A stretch of 12,323 nt of DNA from Pseudomonadota bacterium (GTDB lineage: Bacteria; Myxococcota_A; Polyangia; Polyangiales; Polyangiaceae): assembly GCA_023402175.1 (NCBI GenBank), contig JAEXCN010000407.1, positions 1 through 12,323 of the forward strand, read 5' to 3'. Both the position numbers and the translations under genes were made by a program. Under the pieces are notes generated by a model. It did no database searches, had not been told where the DNA came from, and saw only the letters and a program-made list of their open reading frames with translations. Positions 8,014-12,323 of this stretch are shown in pieces. How positions within the stretch are numbered: position 1 is the stretch's first letter; each line of letters starts with the position of its first letter.

Positions 8014-8199
8014 ATGGAGATGACGTCGATGTTCACGCGAGCTCGCTTGGATGCTCCCTTCTGGGCGTTCCTCCTGATCGGCCTGCTCTCGGCCGGAAGC
8101 CTCGGGTGTTTCGGTTTCGCTGCAGCCGCGCAAGCGAGCCGGAGCTCGGACGCGGAGATCCTCACGACGGACAACTGCCCGCCGCCGGCCGATCTCTGA
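8014..8199 (+). CDS. Small membrane or lipoprotein, 61 residues, unrecognised
   Basis: The short ORF encodes MEMTSMFTRARLDAPF, then a long hydrophobic stretch (WAFLLIGLLSAGSLGCFGFAAAA, about 17-39) containing Cys32, then a polar tail with Cys55 and a Pro-rich end. This could be a lipoprotein (weak lipobox SLGC, Ser at -3) or a single-span membrane peptide. Start alternatives are ATG at 8014, 8020 or 8029; the last has GGAG at 8016-8019 at a good distance and would give a 56-residue product. The codons keep the local GC third-position bias, which supports real coding, but no family is recognised. A tandem repeat lies just upstream and a strong inverted repeat begins 4 bp after the stop. Confidence 0.5.
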   Translation: MEMTSMFTRARLDAPFWAFLLIGLLSAGSLGCFGFAAAAQASRSSDAEILTTDNCPPPADL

Positions 8200-8202
8200 A
8201 CC

Positions 8203-8243
8203 ATCGCGTGCGCGCTCTCTCCATCCTCTGGAGCGCGCGCGAT
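8203..8243 (+). terminator. Strong bulged hairpin after the small ORF, terminator-like
   Basis: ATCGCG (8203-8208) pairs with CGCGAT (8238-8243), and CGCGCT (8211-8216) pairs with AGCGCG (8232-8237). The only interruption is a TG bulge, and the loop is about 15 nt. It begins 4 bp after the small ORF's stop. There is no T-tract, so efficient intrinsic termination is not assured. Confidence 0.4.
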
Positions 8244-8282
8244 CCACGTGGTGGGGAGCTTTCGAATCGGCGTACTCGGCAC

Positions 8283-8335
8283 ACACGACGGCGGCGGGTC
8301 TGCCGTTTCCGCTCCGAGCGGAGCTGCGGTCGTGT
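8283..8335. repeat. Nested inverted repeat in the intergenic region
   Basis: ACACGAC (8283-8289) is the exact inverse of GTCGTGT (8329-8335), and pairing continues after one mismatch (8291-8295 with 8323-8327, including one G-T pair). Inside it, TCCGCT (8308-8313) pairs with AGCGGA (8317-8322) over a 3-nt loop. It lies 56 bp before the ferritin-like gene. It could be a second terminator-like structure or part of a small RNA. Confidence 0.35.
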
Positions 8336-8378
8336 TGCGCGCGCCATGCCCGGGCTCGAAGACTCCGCCTCGTTCGGC

Positions 8379-8384
8379 TAGAAC
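8379..8384 (+). promoter_or_regulatory. Candidate -10 element (TAGAAC) for a leaderless start at 8391
   Basis: TAGAAC is followed by 6 nt and then the ATG at 8391, the same spacing as at 493/505. The TAG is also the in-frame stop that fixes the ATG as the first possible start. No Shine-Dalgarno is present, and the -35 region (8356-8361, TCGAAG) matches poorly. Confidence 0.35.
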
Positions 8385-8390
8385 TCCGTC

Positions 8391-9245
8391 ATGAGCCAGG
8401 CCCTGAACGGCGCAGGCCCCGGTGCTGAGATCACGCGCACGGGTGACCCCGATTACGACTTCCGCGGGGCCTGCTTCGACCTCGACAAGCCCGAGGACCG
8501 CGAGATCGTCCGCTTCATCCTCTCGCAGGCGCTCTTCGGCGAGGCCACGGGCGTCTACTGCGGCAAGTCGCTCTACGCGGCCGGATCGCTCGAAGCGGCA
8601 CGCTTCTACGTGCGGCAGGCCAAGCAAGAGCTCGCGCACCTGCAGCTCTTCGCGGACATCTTCCGTGCGCTCGACATGAAGCCGATGCCGGCGCACTGGG
8701 TCGTGAAGCTGCTGTCGGCCCACAACAACTACTACCCGCTGAAGGTGCTCATGGAGCACGCGATCGGCGAAGGCATGGTCCTCGACATCTTCAAGGACCT
8801 CCTGCTCCAGACGCTGCCCGACTCCGATCCACGCGTGCCCCTCATCAAGAAGAAGCTCCGTCTCGTCTGCCGCGAGGAGGAGGAGCACATCGCGTGGGGT
8901 GAGAAGGAGACGCGGCGCTTGCTCACCGAGAAGCCGTGGCTGAAGACGCCATACTTCGGGCTTCTCGAGCTGCAGATGAGCGTGTTGCCGCTACTCGTCC
9001 GCGCGTTCGAGAAGCGCGCCGGCGATCATCCGGTGCTCGCACATCTCCCCGGCTTCCTCGCGCACGTGCAACGGCGCGTCTACGAGCAGGGCAAGGCGCT
9101 CGGCTTCGTTCCCGACGACCGCCCGAGCGCTGCGAAGCGCACGGCCGCGATGGCATTCGGGCTCGCGGTCTTCGCGCGCAGTCAGTTCGCGCGAAGCGAG
9201 TCGCGGCTCGAGAAGATCTACATCGAAGAGCTCGGGCTCGGCTGA
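8391..9245 (+). CDS. Ferritin-like di-iron protein, function unknown
   Basis: The 284-residue soluble protein is mostly helical and carries a full set of ferritin-like di-iron ligands. These are Glu51 (FGEATG), Glu80-x-x-His83 (KQELAHLQ), Glu127 (IGEGMV) and Glu163-x-x-His166 (EEEEHIAW). Spacings of 29, 47 and 36 residues match a two-fold E/ExxH four-helix bundle of the ferritin/rubrerythrin/R2-like superfamily. The rubrerythrin CxxC rubredoxin part is absent, and the protein is longer than ferritins, with about 100 extra C-terminal residues rich in helices. It may be an oxidase or oxygenase rather than an iron store; no substrate can be inferred. It lies 3 kb from boxB, another di-iron enzyme, but there is no operon link. 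The start is fixed by an in-frame TAG 9 nt upstream. Confidence 0.85.
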   Translation: MSQALNGAGPGAEITRTGDPDYDFRGACFDLDKPEDREIVRFILSQALFGEATGVYCGKSLYAAGSLEAARFYVRQAKQELAHLQLFADIFRALDMKPMPAHWVVKLLSAHNNYYPLKVLMEHAIGEGMVLDIFKDLLLQTLPDSDPRVPLIKKKLRLVCREEEEHIAWGEKETRRLLTEKPWLKTPYFGLLELQMSVLPLLVRAFEKRAGDHPVLAHLPGFLAHVQRRVYEQGKALGFVPDDRPSAAKRTAAMAFGLAVFARSQFARSESRLEKIYIEELGLG

Positions 9246-9399
9246 TCGGCGTTCGTGCGCGCGCGGCACGAGCTCGTTCGGGCGACAAATTCAGCGTGAC
9301 AAAGGGCCGCGTGTCCCCCGTTCGAAGGCCTTGAAGACGAAGGGCATGCGGGCGAAATTGCTCGCCGCGAGGATCTTCCTTCCTCGAGACGGAGAGACC

Positions 9400-10047
9400 A
9401 TGACGCGCAACATCTTCATCTTCGGATTCGCGGCGGGCATCGTCGGCCTCGTCGTCGCTTGCTCGGGCGGCGGGGACAGCTCCTCGTCGGGCGGCGCGAA
9501 CAACGGCAACTCCAGCGGGACGTCGGGCTCGCCCGGAACGTCGTCGGGCTCGTCGGGCTCGTCGTCGAATGACTCGAAGTTCAAGACGTGCCCGAGCACG
9601 ACAGGCACGACGTGCACGGAAGCCGAGATGAAGCCGTACACGGATTGCCTTCTGCAGAAGTGCGATGCGGAGTACGCGAAGTGCTACGGCGCCGACTTCA
9701 AGAACGGAAGCTTCAGTGGGGCGTGCGGCACGTGGATGACGTGCGTCCAGAAATGCGCCTGCGGCGACACGCAGTGCATTCTCAAGTGCGAGCCCGACGA
9801 GGCGTGCCAGACGTGCGTCACGAGCAGCGCGATCGACACCTGCGGCGACAGCTGCACCGAGCCCGCGTGCTCGGCGAATGGTACCCCGGACGACGACGCC
9901 AAGACGTGCGCCGACCTCGAGGCGTGCTGCGACGGCATGACGGACGCCGGCAAGAAGCAGGCTTGCGAGGCCGTCGTCGGCAAGGGCGACGACGCGCAGT
10001 GCGGCAGCGCCTATACCGGCTTCAAGGGCTCCGCCGACTGCCCCTGA
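9400..10047 (+). CDS. Cysteine-rich lipoprotein with Ser/Gly linker, function unknown
   Basis: This 215-residue exported protein has a signal peptide (MTRNIFIFGFAAGIVGLVVA) and lipid-acceptor Cys21 in a canonical lipobox (VVAC). Residues 22-60 are a flexible Ser/Gly/Asn linker, encoded by repeated TCGTCGGGCTCG-like triplets (about 9481-9570). Residues 64-214 are a Cys-rich domain with many C-x2-6-C spacings (for example CVQKCACGDTQCILKC) and a CC pair, probably disulfide-bonded outside the inner membrane. The ATG at 9400 has GGAGAG at 9391-9396; an upstream in-frame TTG at 9331 would bury the signal peptide inside the protein, so I reject it. It converges with another Cys-rich lipoprotein gene, with 37 bp between stops. 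Composition resembles the lipoprotein at 505-1200, but the cysteine spacing differs, so I do not call them paralogs. No function is assigned. Confidence 0.85.
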   Translation: MTRNIFIFGFAAGIVGLVVACSGGGDSSSSGGANNGNSSGTSGSPGTSSGSSGSSSNDSKFKTCPSTTGTTCTEAEMKPYTDCLLQKCDAEYAKCYGADFKNGSFSGACGTWMTCVQKCACGDTQCILKCEPDEACQTCVTSSAIDTCGDSCTEPACSANGTPDDDAKTCADLEACCDGMTDAGKKQACEAVVGKGDDAQCGSAYTGFKGSADCP

Positions 10048-10084
10048 GCACGCGCGCGAAGGAGCGCCTCGCGAGAGCGAACGC

Positions 10085-10519
10085 TCAGCGCGGCGAGCCC
10101 ATCACGAGAACGCATCGGCCGTCCTGACAGGCGGCCGTCTTGTTCATGCACGGGTCGGCGAAGCACGCGACGTTGCCGCTCCCGGCGCACTGGGGCTGCT
10201 TCTCGTCTTTCCCGTAGACGCGACAGACGCACGGAGCTTCCTGGCAGTACGAAGACCACGTCGCGCAGTCCGCGTCGGCCTTGCACGCGGCCGCCGCCGT
10301 GCCGGTGGTCGTCCCTGTCGAAGGCGCCGCGCTGGCGCTCGGCGCAGCCGTCACGGCGCTCGTGCTCGTCGGCGCAGCCGCGCCGGCGTCGATGCGCCCG
10401 CGGTCGGCGTCCTCTGCCGGGCTGCTCGGCCGGCTCGGATTGCACGCGGCGGCGCCGAGAAGGACCGCAACGCCGAAGATTCTTTGTGGAGCCGAGGGGG
10501 ATCGAACCCCTGACCTCAT
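10085..10519 (-). CDS. Small Cys-rich lipoprotein whose apparent start lies inside the tRNA-Ala gene
   Basis: The mature part is convincing: a hydrophobic segment IFGVAVLLGAAAC (lipid-acceptor Cys26 counting from the ATG at 10519), an Ala/Ser/Thr/Pro linker (about 27-78), then a Cys-rich C-terminal module ending CQDGRCVLVMGSPR. The start is the problem. Between the tRNA 3' end and the hydrophobic segment there is no ATG, GTG or TTG in frame, so conventional starts are the ATG at 10519 or 10528, both within the tRNA. The N-terminal residues MRSGVRSPSAP are simply the translated T-arm region of a tRNA, a known source of false N-termini. A rare start such as the ATC at 10480, giving a short n-region, is an alternative. 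No enzymatic function is recognised. Coordinates of the 5' end are therefore tentative. Confidence 0.6.
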   Translation of the reverse strand: MRSGVRSPSAPQRIFGVAVLLGAAACNPSRPSSPAEDADRGRIDAGAAAPTSTSAVTAAPSASAAPSTGTTTGTAAAACKADADCATWSSYCQEAPCVCRVYGKDEKQPQCAGSGNVACFADPCMNKTAACQDGRCVLVMGSPR

Positions 10520-10559
10520 CCATGCCATGGATGCGCTCTCCCAGCTGAGCTACGGCCCC
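10487..10559 (-). tRNA. tRNA-Ala (anticodon GGC)
   Basis: The 73-nt minus-strand sequence folds as a full cloverleaf. The acceptor is GGGGCCG with CGGCTCC (one G-T pair), the D-arm is GCTC/GAGC, the anticodon stem is CATCC/GGATG with loop ATGGCAT, and the T-arm is AGGGG/CCCCT with loop TTCGATC. The discriminator is A. The anticodon GGC (plus-strand positions 10524-10526) reads the alanine codon GCC, a major codon in this GC-rich genome. The 3' CCA is not encoded (discriminator followed by CAA). Confidence 0.97.
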
Positions 10560-10572
10560 GAAAGGTTCACGG

Positions 10573-10601
10573 TGTTTACAGCGGGTCGGCCCCACTGTCC
10601 A
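10573..10601 (-). promoter_or_regulatory. Candidate sigma-70-type promoter of tRNA-Ala
   Basis: On the minus strand TGGACA (10601-10596) and TAAACA (10578-10573) are separated by 17 bp. Transcription would begin about 7 nt before the tRNA 5' end at 10559. This is the best promoter match in the window. Confidence 0.6.
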
Positions 10602-10641
10602 GCGCTCTCGCGCACGCTCATCATCGATCGCACTCCGACGC

Positions 10642-12323
<1,682 letters not shown>

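Noticed and set aside
7356..8888. Minus-strand open frame (510 codons) opposite the DCC gene, the repeat and the ferritin-like gene
   Set aside because: It crosses the non-coding repeat and hairpins and lies opposite two well-supported genes.
10075..10086. Inverted repeat GAGCG-AA-CGCTC between convergent lipoprotein genes as a terminator
   Set aside because: The 2-nt loop is too short for a stable hairpin and there is no T-tract.
10011..10595. Minus-strand frame running through the whole tRNA-Ala
   Set aside because: Its protein-like stretch is just the translated tRNA; the rest is out of frame with the Cys-rich lipoprotein.

Overview
The window is uniformly GC-rich with strong G/C third-codon bias. 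It carries several short lipoproteins with Ser/Gly/Asp linkers and Cys-rich tails, and a sigma-54 activator that appears to be part of a much larger fused protein. These traits suggest a myxobacterium-like organism (Myxococcota, probably Polyangia). This is an inference from gene style; no marker gene in the window proves it.

Layout. Positions 1-1200 hold the C-terminal end of an uncharacterised protein and a Cys-rich lipoprotein. Positions 1214-5291 hold the clearest functional unit, part of the aerobic 'box' (benzoyl-CoA epoxidation) pathway. A BoxR/BzdR-type repressor (XRE HTH plus shikimate-kinase-like domain) is read leftward. boxC (ring-opening dihydrolase/lyase) and boxB (di-iron benzoyl-CoA epoxidase) are read rightward. 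The divergent intergenic region contains two copies of TGCACTATACT exactly 30 bp apart, and these look like the regulator's operators. The reductase BoxA, benzoate-CoA ligase and the semialdehyde dehydrogenase are not in the window.

Positions 5512-7245 hold a small DUF378 membrane protein and a 443-residue lipoprotein. The lipoprotein has paired His and Cys motifs resembling clan CD (caspase/gingipain/CHAT-like) cysteine peptidases. Positions 7326-9245 hold a DCC-family (DUF393) protein, an imperfect tandem repeat rich in CGTGGGG hairpins, a small membrane or lipoprotein ORF, two long inverted repeats and a ferritin-like di-iron protein. Positions 9400-10559 hold two convergent Cys-rich lipoprotein genes and a tRNA-Ala(GGC) with a good promoter. 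The rest, to the right edge, is a GAF-AAA+-Fis sigma-54 activator whose reading frame stays open past the window end.

How the parts work together: benzoyl-CoA would relieve the repressor and switch on boxC-boxB; BoxB forms 2,3-epoxybenzoyl-CoA and BoxC opens the ring. The other genes look like independent housekeeping or surface functions. Several genes lack a Shine-Dalgarno but have a -10-like hexamer 6-9 nt before the start codon, which suggests leaderless or near-leaderless mRNAs.
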